Source: Dactylonectria macrodidyma (lineage: Eukaryota; Ascomycota; Sordariomycetes; Hypocreales; Nectriaceae). From it: DNA of 64,000 nucleotides. The stretch spans positions 496,001 to 560,000 of the forward strand of contig JAGMUV010000006.1 of assembly GCA_020744425.1 (NCBI GenBank). Reading direction: 5' to 3'. The position numbers and the translations under genes were made by a program. Positions within the stretch are counted from its first letter, which is position 1, and every line of letters begins with the position of its first letter. The notes under the pieces are model-generated. The model made no database searches. It had not been told where the DNA came from and saw only the letters and a list, made by a program, of their open reading frames with translations. Shown piece by piece: positions 23,319 through 33,353 of this stretch.

Positions 23319-24171
23319 CGTATATAACATAGATAGTCTCGAGAGACGGCATATACATCCATCGGGAGCTTCATTGTGTTGACTGTAGTTCAAAGGCTGT
23401 GATTCCTAGAGCTCAGGACAACGGGGTTTGGATGATTCACAGTGGATAACGGTTTCGGATTTGGAACGAGACGATAATGTGCTGTGTGTCTATAATACCA
23501 TCTAGTTCAGCTAAACACCGATGATAGGAGAATCGGTTCTCCGCGAGATACCGCATGTATTCGCTTAGAAGAATAGAGCGAGGCAACTACCTCTTCTCCT
23601 TGACATGACTCGACTTTTAATATGGAAGTGCAATTGCACTTAGTTTTCGCGAGCTTGCTAGCCTGACATGACAGAGGCGATGTTTTCGACATGCCGTTCG
23701 TACGGCGGTCGTCGGGTTACTATATCATGGTCAATATTAGCCAGCTCCCACCACCAGCCACAAAAGGTTTTCTCGGTAGTCCCTTGGCGGCGCCGGCGCC
23801 ATACTATGTTGGCTTCACTGAACGGGATCCAGCACCATAGGCAAGGGATAGCTCGCGAGCCCTGGGTTGTGCTAGTTGAATTAGGATCCATGAGCCCAAT
23901 GGACAAGTCTGGGTGTAGTTGTATTGGTTTCTTTGCTTCTGAGTGGCAACGCCTCTAGTGTATGTCATTTTGCGACCGGGCGATTTCCGTGTCGTAGATC
24001 AATGTAGGTGCCGTAGAGCACGTCGATGTCGAGAGACATGCTCCTTGTTGCATTGTTCCTGGGTCGACAAATCTTAAACAGATGCTAAGAAAGCACATCC
24101 GAGATGATGCCCTGGTGTAAATGGAGTTACTCCAAGGGGGGCTGAAGCAATGAGCGAAGTTTGATCTGGGC
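23319..24171. other. Intergenic region, about 850 bases
   Basis: Lies between the convergent 3' ends of the S15-type hydrolase and cyclin H. Short open frames on both strands lack domains; no repeat or RNA gene was recognised. Confidence 0.5.
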
Positions 24172-25275
24172 TCATAACGGCGGGCCAAAAACATCGTCCG
24201 TCTTCTCCAGCTTGATCCTTTTCGGGTCTCTGGCGAGCTCGCCACCGAAAACACCCCCGTCGTCGAGCTTGACTGTCTTCTTCTCTTTGTTTAGAGTCTG
24301 TTCTCGTCTCGCCCGCTGGAGGTTGACCAGGTTCGCTCGATCGGGGTCTCGGCATTTCTGGAGCTTCTTTCGGAGCGGCTTCATCGATTTGACAATCTCG
24401 GGCTTTTTGATGTTAGCAGGTGAAGAACTAGACTGAGATATTACTTGACGTACCGTGCCCCAATAGTCCGTCATTCGCTCTGGTGGCTCCTCCTCGAGCA
24501 TCCTCCGGCAGTCCCCAATGGTGTCCATGATCTTCTGGCGCATGTCGGCGTGCACTTTGGCCTTGCCTTGGTCGCCGTTTTGGGGCGGAGAGGGTACGAG
24601 TATGTCGACTAGGCCCTCGTCAACCATGGATAGAGCTGCCATCATGATCTGGCTCGGCGTGTAGTGAAAGTAGGCATCCGTCACTAGGGGACTGAACTTG
24701 AGAATCTCTCTCGCTCGCCCATGCGCCCTCTTGACGCGCGAGTCCTCAGCCGGAAGCCTCCGTCGCAGCTCCAATATGGCGCCCTCCAGAGCGCGGAAGG
24801 GGTGCCGTACGTCAAAGGCGAACCGGATGCCCTGGCAGAGGAGGAACTCGCCCGCCAGGATCTGCTCGCCCGTGGTGTTGGGAAACTTCTCAGAGAACTG
24901 AGCCAACTTGTAAAAGTAGCCCTCGGCCTTGCACCCGAAGAACAGCGACGTCTTGAGCAGGTCGGGCGCCGGGTACGTCATGACCGAGTTGGTGACGTAG
25001 AACCGGCGTAGGAACACGGCCGCTGTGGCGCGCACCTCGGTGGGCATCTCGCAGAACTGGGCGGCGCGGATGAGCTCGACGGTAAAGAACTTGACGAGGC
25101 GCGTCTCCTCCTCGGGCGTCAGGAAGTCTGGGGCGGGATCGGCAGAGAGACGGGGCGCAATCTGTTCCTTGGCGAGCGAGTTGGTTTTGTTTCGAAGCTC
25201 TGCGAGGCTGCTCGGGGCGAAGGACCAGAGGCGAAACTGGCTCGATTGCCGGTACCGCTCATCTTCGTTGGCCAT
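24172..25275 (-). CDS. Cyclin H (TFIIH/CAK subunit)
   Basis: Minus strand, predicted exons 25275-24454 and 24402-24172, giving 350 residues. It is the cyclin partner of the Cdk7/Kin28-type kinase in TFIIH, needed for RNA polymerase II C-terminal domain phosphorylation in the nucleus. The N-terminus RYRQSSQFRLWSF is diagnostic of cyclin H/Ccl1/Mcs2. The first cyclin box spans about residues 50-150 (ATAAVFLRRFYVTNSVM), and the second about 160-260 (LLCQGIRFAFDVRHPFRAL, then YTPSQIMMAALSM). The basic C-terminal tail ends near DVFGPPL. The 51-base intron (24403-24453) has a GTACGT donor, a GCTAAC branch site and an AAG acceptor, but is open in frame, so unspliced message would add 17 residues. 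An in-frame non-ATG extension upstream was not used. Confidence 0.9.
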   Translation of the reverse strand: MANEDERYRQSSQFRLWSFAPSSLAELRNKTNSLAKEQIAPRLSADPAPDFLTPEEETRLVKFFTVELIRAAQFCEMPTEVRATAAVFLRRFYVTNSVMTYPAPDLLKTSLFFGCKAEGYFYKLAQFSEKFPNTTGEQILAGEFLLCQGIRFAFDVRHPFRALEGAILELRRRLPAEDSRVKRAHGRAREILKFSPLVTDAYFHYTPSQIMMAALSMVDEGLVDILVPSPPQNGDQGKAKVHADMRQKIMDTIGDCRRMLEEEPPERMTDYWGTVRQVISQSSSSPANIKKPEIVKSMKPLRKKLQKCRDPDRANLVNLQRARREQTLNKEKKTVKLDDGGVFGGELARDPKRIKLEKTDDVFGPPL

Positions 25276-25733
25276 TATGAAGTCGATTTCAGACGGATTT
25301 GGCCAGCGACGCGTTGGTGAGAGACCGAGGGACGTGGGTTGTCGGTAAGCGGTAGCCAAGAATGTGAAGCTATCAACACGAACTTCAGGTGAGCGCGAGA
25401 TCACGTGACCGATCCAGAGCGCTTGACATCAGTTCATTCTAAAGAGTTCGTCTACCTACTAATTACTACAACAATTTGACGTCTCAAAGCGAGTGCAATG
25501 ACCAATTCCGGGCTAGGAACCAATTTTCAAACATTCAAAATCGATTAAAATCCGTTTCGGATGATGCAACCTATCGTCGCGTTCAACGTGACCACTAACC
25601 CGTAACCAAAGTGCCCCTTATCGCAAGCACGATCCTAAACTCCGTACACCCAAAGATCCGTTACTCAGAAATAGTCAAGACATGTGCACAATATGAAGCC
25701 ATTCCCGTTATATCCCATCAGCCAGTACAGAAA
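25276..25733. other. Intergenic region between cyclin H promoter and BAR gene 3' end
   Basis: About 460 bases of AT-richer DNA with the cyclin H promoter and BAR-gene terminator. No gene or repeat was recognised. Confidence 0.5.
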
Positions 25734-27108
25734 CTAGTATCCCAAGTTCTCTCTTCGCGCGGGAGGAGGAGGCGGGGGCTTCTTGGCACGGTTCACAGGC
25801 GGTGGCGGAGGCTTCTTGCCTAGGGCGCTCGTACTCCGGCTCATGCTTCCGTAGCTGGTGGCCGGGCTGGCGCTGCGGGCGCCCCAATAGTCAGGGCTGG
25901 CGCTTCGGCTGGGCGTGGAGATGTCGTCAGAGAAGACGTCGTTTGTGTCCCTGTCCCTGGTGCTGTACGCGCTGCTGTCTGTGGCGACCCGGGAGAGCGG
26001 CGCTCCAACGGGTCGAAGGTTGGCCAGGGGCGTGGCTGATCTCGCCTCGTAGCTAGCAGTTCTACCCTCGAAGGTTGAGGCTCTGGCCATGGAAGGACGA
26101 GGTGGCTGAGGAGGCGGCGGGGCAAGACGGCGGCTGCTGGGAGAACGGGTCGGGATACGGACTGGCTCCGGGGCGTGCTCCGGCTCCGGCTCCGGCTCCT
26201 CGTACACGGAGTGCTGGCGAGGCTCCTGCCACGACCGGGCTGTGTTGGACCTGCTGCGACCGGCGTTAGGCCGACCTCCGTAGGTCGGCGAGGCAGCAGC
26301 CGCTCCGGCCCACGATTGGCGGACGCGGCGCAGCTCGTCGGTGCATCGCTCGTGGTACTCCAGTTCGGCGTCGAGGAACTGGGTCAGGGCCGCGATGCTG
26401 TCCACCTCGGACTCCTTGATGTCCTGCATGCGGCGGATCACGTCCTCGCTGGATTCCTCAAACTTGGCCTTGTTCATTCGGACCTCCTCCTCAATTCGGA
26501 AGTCGTCTCGTCGCGCCTTGTTCAGCTTGCCGGTGCTGGCGTCGTAGGCCAGGCGTCGATTCTCGAGCTTCTTACGAGCAGTCTACATACAAATTAGCAA
26601 AGAATGACCGGTCGGTCGCAAAGGTGTAAAACATACCTGGTACTCTTTCATCATGGCCAAGTTCCGCTCGAGGCTGTCCATCCATGTGGCAGTCGCACAG
26701 TCAACATATGTCTCTTGGATCCCGGCGATGCGCTCGTTGGCGCGGCCCAGGGAGAGGAGGCAGTTTCCAAACTCCGAGTCCTGTTCAAAGTCTTCGCCGT
26801 GGACAGCCATCGAACGGCCCAGGTGGCCAACGGGGGAGCTCTTCTCCTTGTCCTCGAGGACCTCGTTACGTCGTGAGATCCACTTGACGTAACCGCCCAT
26901 TGACTTATGGAGGCGTTCCATACCTGTAAAACGAACTTGTTAGCAAAATGCACACATCAAATGTGACAGGTGTTCACGAACCGTCTTGTCGAAGCGCCAT
27001 CTCGGTTTCAAGGTTCTTAAACTCGTCCGAATGGGCTGTACGGGCTTGTCCGCCCACCTTCTCCCCTGCCCATTGGAAGGCTCGATCAATCTTCTTGGTG
27101 AAGTGCAT
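25734..27108 (-). CDS. Endophilin-like BAR-domain protein with proline-rich tail
   Basis: Three predicted exons on the minus strand, 27108-26982, 26923-26637 and 26582-25734, encode 420 residues. The first 235 residues form an N-BAR domain: an amphipathic start (MHFTKKIDRAFQWAGEKVGG) typical of endophilin, then long charged helices. It should bind and bend membranes at endocytic or Golgi sites. The second half is low-complexity: a Glu-Pro repeat (EPEPEPEHAPEP), then Ser/Thr/Arg-rich sequence and polyproline runs such as KKPPPPPP near the end. These could bind SH3 proteins; the protein itself has no SH3 domain, unlike animal endophilin or Rvs167. Introns are canonical. The role in membrane trafficking is by family. 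Confidence 0.82.
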
Positions 27109-30100
27109 GATGGCAATTCTCTGGCTGGTCGGCCTCGAACTCAAGCTGTTATTTCGTCTCGCCGGTGTCGGATCCAGTCCGTGTGGGGAAATATGGCAAA
27201 CGAGGAGGGTCTATGACGTTGTAGGGTTGTGGTCGTGTGGCAAGCTGTACTTTTCAAAGCTGGAAAGGGGGTCACAGACCGCAAGCTGGCGGAACAACGG
27301 GCTTAAAGATGTATGACGGCCGGTAAAAGGATGATTTGTTCAGAAACAGAAACCTGAACAATCAAGCGCAGCAATTGGGAAGGACAAGAAGAGCGAGCGA
27401 CGAATAAATGAACAAAAGCGCCAGGAAACCAGGGGGCAGGAGGTATGTCCAGGGTCTCTTTGTGGCAAAGAGTTGGTTGGGGTGAGAAGATCCAGGATGC
27501 GACACTGGGGAGCGGGAGAGTCGCCCAAAGCGGGAGTGTGTCTATCATGGTTCAGGGGCAAAAGTCAAGCCTGGCGGGGAGCAGCCTCACTACGGAGGAG
27601 GGAGACGTACCTGGACATGACAGGATGGAGAAGGCGGGAGAGGATACTTGTCCACACACACAAAGCTACGCGCAAGCCCAGGTCTCCCGTCCCAGCCGTC
27701 CCAGCCCACCCAATTGTTCCTTTGTGCAAATACCCCGTCCCTGTCAACCCTCTCTGGTGGTCAACGCCCCTCGGGAAGCCAGCGCCAGTGGCTGGGCTTA
27801 ATTCGGTGTGTGTACAGTCGCATCGTCTGTCTGTCCAGCATCGCCAACCCAGCATTGACTGTCCACTGTGTCCAGCCCGTTGCAGCATCGTCCGTCCAGC
27901 CCAGCATCAGACGGACAGACCAGGGCCTTGTCCGGAGTAACTGTACTTACTGACTTGCCTCGACGTGCAGTAGCGCAACGCACCTTGCTGCACTGTATCT
28001 TATCGCGGTGCAGCCGCCATGTTCGTCCATGATCCGCCCAGCCATGATCCCGCCCAGCCTTCTGCTTAATCGGGGGCAATATACACAAATGCACCATGTA
28101 TGATTCGGTGCTGCAGCAGACTCCAGAGCATCCAGCAGCTGGCTGGACAACAACGCTGGGCTGAGACAGATATCAAGCACTGCCTGGACAACGCTGACTG
28201 AGAAGAACAATACTGACTGACCTGACTTGTGTGAGACCCAGGAATAGGAATGTGGCGATTCCAGAAAATGATTAAAAAAAAGCTCGTGTGCATGAAACGG
28301 AAGCTAAACCGAAACATTGGGTACGCTAGCTTCTGGAGTACCTGCTCCCGCCCGTAGGTACCTTGAAAGCCTCCTCAAAGGCCAATGCCCGAGAGATAAA
28401 CGGCCCAGCCTGCTTCTTTTTTAGTCTTTACCTCTTGGTTTCTTTTGTTTTGCGGTCAACAAGCCAAGTCAATATTCTTGTCTTTCAATACGGTGAGGGT
28501 AAGGCTCAAAGGAAAAGGAAACCCCATCCATCAGCCCGCCTTTCTTAAGACCATCCCACGCAATGCTTGGCACCGAGTCGTCTGTTGGGGTCGATGGGAC
28601 GAGTCTGGATCTGGTCTGACCCTGGCGTCTCTTTTTAGCAGAGCAGTAAGGTAAGAGAAAGGTAAGCTCTTCCATCAGCGCCAACTACTGTACAGTCAAA
28701 GCATGTCTGCGAATGCGCATCACCGGTGACAAAAAACCTTCTCAAGGGCATTAATAGCGTACTCGTATCGATTCCACACCACCATACCGTGGCGTGGTGC
28801 GTGGTTCTGACACGCGGCGGCTATCCGCTACTCGCAGTACCCCAGACATATAGTACGGTCCCGTACTCTTGCTCGCTGCCCATGGCCCATTACATCGGGT
28901 TTACGAATGCGTCCCGCGTACGGAGTAGAGTGATACGGTACCTATCACGGCACCTCCCTCAGAAATACAGTGGTTGGTGTAAGGTTGCTTATTTTTGCCT
29001 TGGGACGTTCAGTGGGCTATTACGTTGCCCCCTTCAATACGAGTACGCACGCATGGTGTCCCCATCTTACGCCCACCCTTTGACCATCAATCAGATGGCT
29101 GGCAATGACTGCTGAATGATGGGATGGGATGCTCAGAGAAACCCCCCCTCCCCTGAGACCACTCCGCCGATAAACCACCACCAACCCACAGCAGATTTAC
29201 CGCTCCAAGCCGCTACACTAGGAACGGGAGCTGTCTCCGGAGCAAAAAAGCCAAGTTTCTCCAGAGCCCTCCCACCCTTCTGACAATGGTACACTCCACC
29301 CGCCCACCCTCCTCGTTCCCATGGCGAGCATGGGTTTTTTTCTCAAATGACCCCTTTGAGTGGCCCAACGCCTGCTCTTTAGGGTGCTCCTGCAGAGGCT
29401 TGTCTCGCCCTGTCGGGGCGGCTCTCCATGGTTCTCTCCACATTCCACCAGGTTTCCAATGGCTCTCTGGCGGGCCTGTTCGATGGAACCATCCCCCCTC
29501 GCTCTCCACCATATCGACTGTCCAACCCCGCCCAAGTCGTCGACCTAAGGTGAGAAGGGCAGGCGAGGACAGGCGAGGGCGTGACGGGGCGATGGCGAAA
29601 GCCATCATCAGGGGAGTTTTTGCCCCCTCAGGCTGGTCAAAGGGACGCACTAGACGACAAACCATGAGGTGATCTATCGGGCTATTAGTCGCTCCCCGCG
29701 CTCAACGAAAAAAGTCTTGGCTTTTGTTCCAAAGGTCGTTTGGATATTGAACACCGAGACCAATTCCTGCTGCGTACCGTTACCCCGTAGAACAAAGCAC
29801 CTTATCGGCGTGCTCATCCACCTCATCCCTCGGTGAGACCATCTCGGTTTCTCTATAGGTTTATCATACCTGGGCTCACACCCTCTGCCGATCGCCAGTA
29901 ACCATCAGTTACTACCAGTAACCTTCTCGGCCCGTTGGAGCCGCAGCCTGAAATCCGCATCGTCCCGGCCAAGCTGGTGCGCACATATCCTAATAAACCC
30001 TCACGCCGTTCCCACTAGACCTCCTCCGATAGACTCTAGATCCAGGACAGCCCCTCCGTCACGAGCCGCGGGGCTCAATGTTGGGGGAGGCATGAGTCTA

Positions 30101-31248
30101 CGAGCGTGGTGTCTCTAGCTTGCGAGTAGGGCGCCGTCTGTCAACCCTCGTTCCGGCCCACTGGGACCCAGACCGTTCCTCCACTGTTGACCGGGGATCG
30201 GCTGGGAGGTCCTGGCTTGCGTAATGTCTCGTCGTCAGTCGTCGCCGCAGGGAACTCTACAGAGCTGCCTCTGAGTTCAAGACATTGCTGTACGCTCCGT
30301 CAATGCCGTCACTCTGTCCGCAGAATCCGATATTACTCTAGCTGATCGGCGGCACAGGTTTCAGCCTCGCAAGGGCACCGCCAATCGCTCGTGAATGCCC
30401 TGCATTCTGACATGACAATACAGTTCAACACGACTTGTCGGCGACACGCTGGACCAGAATATAGCGGGCGGCTAGCTAAAATAAGAGAACCCAGTTGCCA
30501 GTAAATTGGGCCGGTCCAGTTTTCTATTTCTCTCACACTTGCACAGCCTCCCCAGAGACGGCATCGGGATGTGCGGGCATCTCCTCTTTTCATCCATCAT
30601 CATTACGATCCGCACGTCGTGAAACAGTTCTCGTGCACGTCCACTGCCGAGTTTCCATCGGATGGTGCCGGATCCAGGCCATTGCGTGGCACAAAAGCTT
30701 CGCTTTCAGGGATGCATGCGAGACAAGCTTTCCAGCAGCCCGTAATTACAGGCTCCGCCGCCATTCAATCTCCTTGAGCATCGTCATCAGCGTCAGTGGC
30801 GGTTTGTCCCTACCGCTTTCCGAGACGCAAATTGGGGCATGACGATATTGCTGTGAGTCTTGACGTCTCACACTGGCTCTTGGCACGCTGTTTATTCACC
30901 TGAGACTCTCTGTGACCTACGGTTGGTTACAGCCACTCATTTCGCTTCAACACATCGACAATCTCATCGCCCATGTTGAGAGCGCACATCGTCTAACCAG
31001 CACCAAATTTAGATTGATCATCAATCCAGAATACAGAGTAATGGTTGATGTGAAAAGGCTTTTCATTGATGATTAGAAGGTTCTTTTACTGCTAAAGATT
31101 AGTGGCTTCAATCTGGCCATAATGGCCTGCTCTGAAGAAACGATTTAGCGTGATGTAGTGACCCCCAATGTATGTCAAAAACCAACATCAATTGACAACA
31201 AACGAAAGCTAAACAAACCAACAAACAACGCAGTTTCGTCGCACTACG
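27109..31248. other. Large gene-free interval, about 4.1 kb
   Basis: The longest stretch here without a supported gene. Open frames up to about 150 codons occur on both strands but have no domains and overlap each other. Around 27640-27930 there are imperfect repeats rich in GTCCAGC and CCCAGC. Near 29890-29930 the phrase CAGTAACC recurs. The BAR-gene 5' leader and promoter lie at the left end. A long leader RNA or non-coding RNA is possible but cannot be shown from sequence. Confidence 0.5.
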
Positions 31249-32709
31249 TCAGTACGTACATCGCCCACAATACCCGCACTCCTTGTCGCACGCTGTGTAG
31301 TCTTTGTTGTCGTCGCTCTCGTAGAGATCGCTAAAAGTGTCGAGCCTTTCGTCATCCAAGTTGATTTCGGCCTTGGAGATGCTCCAAGGGGTTGCACCGG
31401 CGCCTGAGCGGGCTGGTGTTCCTAACCATGTCGCCCACTCAGCTCTCACAGACGGCGACAGGGCATCGCCAGCGCCAGAGACTTGTTTGCGCATCTGTAG
31501 CACATCTTGACCTGAGAAGACGAGTTCGAGCTTGCCATCTGCCGCCTTTCGCGCGCGGTCGATGATGAGATGGAGAAGCGCTGCAAGAGACTTGAGGGAC
31601 GGTTGGTTGGCCGTTTCCCATTCTTTGACTCTGGCCTTGACATCCTGAATCCGAATGTCATTAAATACGCTTTTCTCGTGGTATGCCAAGATGAATCGTT
31701 CGATCTGACACACCCAGAGGCGATGGAGTTGCTCTCCGATCGTGTCCCGGTTGGGTTGGCGGTCGCGAACATTGGCTGATCGTGTCTTGAGATCAAAGAT
31801 TGCATTCTGTGGGACAGTCTGCCCCCCTTTGACGACCTTAATCTGGGTATCTTCAGTTCCAGGTCGAGGGACTGCCTTTCCGAAGCCTAGATTTGCTATA
31901 TCAAGCAAGGCATCGCCATTGCTAGCGGGCGCTGTGGCGGATTGTCGCTTGGGATGCTTGAGGTCCGGGGACGCAATGAAGCCGTCTCCCTCAAACCGAA
32001 CCATCATATCAAGACCGCCAAACTTGTACTTGACGATTCGTTGGTGTGAGGTTGACCGTCTGGCATCACCGTCCCACGTAGTATAGGCCTCAGGAAACGT
32101 GTGCCCGAACCCTTTCACGTCTGGAATGAGCTCTTTGGGCGAATTCTCTCTGCGGATCAAGTGCACCGCGTCGCCGATGACCTCGACAAGTATCCGAAAT
32201 GACCGGATATCCTCATCTCCCCTCGAAAAGCGCAGCAGGTTCCCAATGGCGCTACTGCAGGCGACTATGTTCACCGGTGTCGGCTCGGGGTTCATCGTCA
32301 TGATTGAAACGATGGCTGGTTCGAGAGGATGCTTGGGATATGATGCAGCGTTAATGTCGCGATAATAATCACCGGAGTCCCAGGAAAGTTTCGGAGGGTG
32401 TGTTGGAGGCGTATATCTCGGCGGCTTGCCTGTTGTTGTTAGAAACCGCTCTTGTAGCATGTTAGGGGACAGGGACGTACCGGGAATCATGATCTTAGGC
32501 GCGGAATCTGTAACCCAGTTATAGGATGCAATGAGTTTTGTGTCGGAGATTTCAGCCCGATCAATCTTTTGAGAATTGGCCAGATTGGCTCTGGAGACAT
32601 TCTCGATGACCTCTCCAAGAGGATGTGTTGGTGATGCTGACACTGGCGCCCGTCGCACCCATTCCTGGCGCGGCTGGCGTCCGTACTGCGAGTTTCGATT
32701 TGAGTACAT
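31249..32709 (-). CDS. Conserved fungal protein with possible PD-(D/E)XK nuclease-like core
   Basis: Two predicted exons on the minus strand, 32709-32481 and 32429-31249, give 469 residues. The 51-base intron (GTACGT donor, CTAAC branch sites, CAACAG acceptor) is open in frame. In fungal genomes such proteins are usually left as hypothetical or carry misleading names. The middle region has a hairpin-like stretch ending GGLDMMVRFEGDGFI (D217). Later come FDLKTRS (D289, K291) and a helix LWVCQIERFILAYHEKS. An Asp, then Asp-x-Lys on a strand, then a Gln-bearing helix fits the PD-(D/E)XK nuclease core; this is inference. The N-terminus is Asn/Arg-rich and the C-terminus has a cysteine cluster (CDKECGYCGRC). 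It shares a divergent promoter with the helicase-AAA gene. No signal peptide or membrane segment. Confidence 0.72.
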   Translation of the reverse strand: MYSNRNSQYGRQPRQEWVRRAPVSASPTHPLGEVIENVSRANLANSQKIDRAEISDTKLIASYNWVTDSAPKIMIPGTSLSPNMLQERFLTTTGKPPRYTPPTHPPKLSWDSGDYYRDINAASYPKHPLEPAIVSIMTMNPEPTPVNIVACSSAIGNLLRFSRGDEDIRSFRILVEVIGDAVHLIRRENSPKELIPDVKGFGHTFPEAYTTWDGDARRSTSHQRIVKYKFGGLDMMVRFEGDGFIASPDLKHPKRQSATAPASNGDALLDIANLGFGKAVPRPGTEDTQIKVVKGGQTVPQNAIFDLKTRSANVRDRQPNRDTIGEQLHRLWVCQIERFILAYHEKSVFNDIRIQDVKARVKEWETANQPSLKSLAALLHLIIDRARKAADGKLELVFSGQDVLQMRKQVSGAGDALSPSVRAEWATWLGTPARSGAGATPWSISKAEINLDDERLDTFSDLYESDDNKDYTACDKECGYCGRCTY

Positions 32710-33353
32710 GTTGAATGAGATTGTCAGAGACTTGGTAAGATAGCACGAACAAGAGATTGTGGATGATATTGCGCTTGAGAATGGTTGTGCTGTTCGTCGT
32801 AATGATTCCAGATCTGCTGGGTCTTTAATAGGTGGTACCATGTCCGTTCCCATTCAACCTCATGAGAGCCTGGGGCCTACCACTTCATGCAGGCTGCGGC
32901 GACCTATGAGAACCGAGCTTTGAATCGGTATTCCATGCACATCACGTTGGTACACTTTTGCGAAGAGGCAGCAGCTTTCACATGCTGGTCTCGCCTGCAC
33001 CAACACGTCGTCGAGGATGAGTGGGCGACGCTGTGGGAGGCCGACCACCACTATCGCAGCTCGATCCTGTAGCGAATTATCGCGGTTTCTTGGCTGCATC
33101 AAACGGGTCTTGCGGCTGCGGTCGGCCTCTTTCAACCTAATGGGCCCTAGGAATGGCCTCTGTGGCGATGACGAGGCGCACATCGCAAAAGTGGTACAGC
33201 CCAACAGCTTCAGTCTGAAATGCGCATCATGCAGGCCTAGGCAGCTGATGAATACAAGAGACAGCCGAAGATGAGAAGCACCCAGCCAATTCTCCAAGAC
33301 AATTTTCCTCTCTCTTCAATTGTTCCAAGTGTTACCACTTTTTGATACCCATC
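32710..33353. promoter_or_regulatory. Divergent promoter of nuclease-like and helicase-AAA genes
   Basis: A 644-base spacer between two start codons pointing away from each other. It holds no supported gene. Short spacing allows joint control, but no repeated motif was identified. Confidence 0.45.

Noticed and set aside
25276..25404. N-terminal extension of cyclin H
   Set aside because: Would need a non-ATG start; the ATG at 25275 gives the family-typical N-terminus.
29213..29665. 150-codon minus-strand open frame in the large gap
   Set aside because: Low-complexity Gly/Arg/Pro-rich reading, overlapping open frames on both strands, no domain.
33342..33353. Four extra codons before the helicase ATG
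   Set aside because: They start with TTG; the ATG at 33354 is the first standard start.
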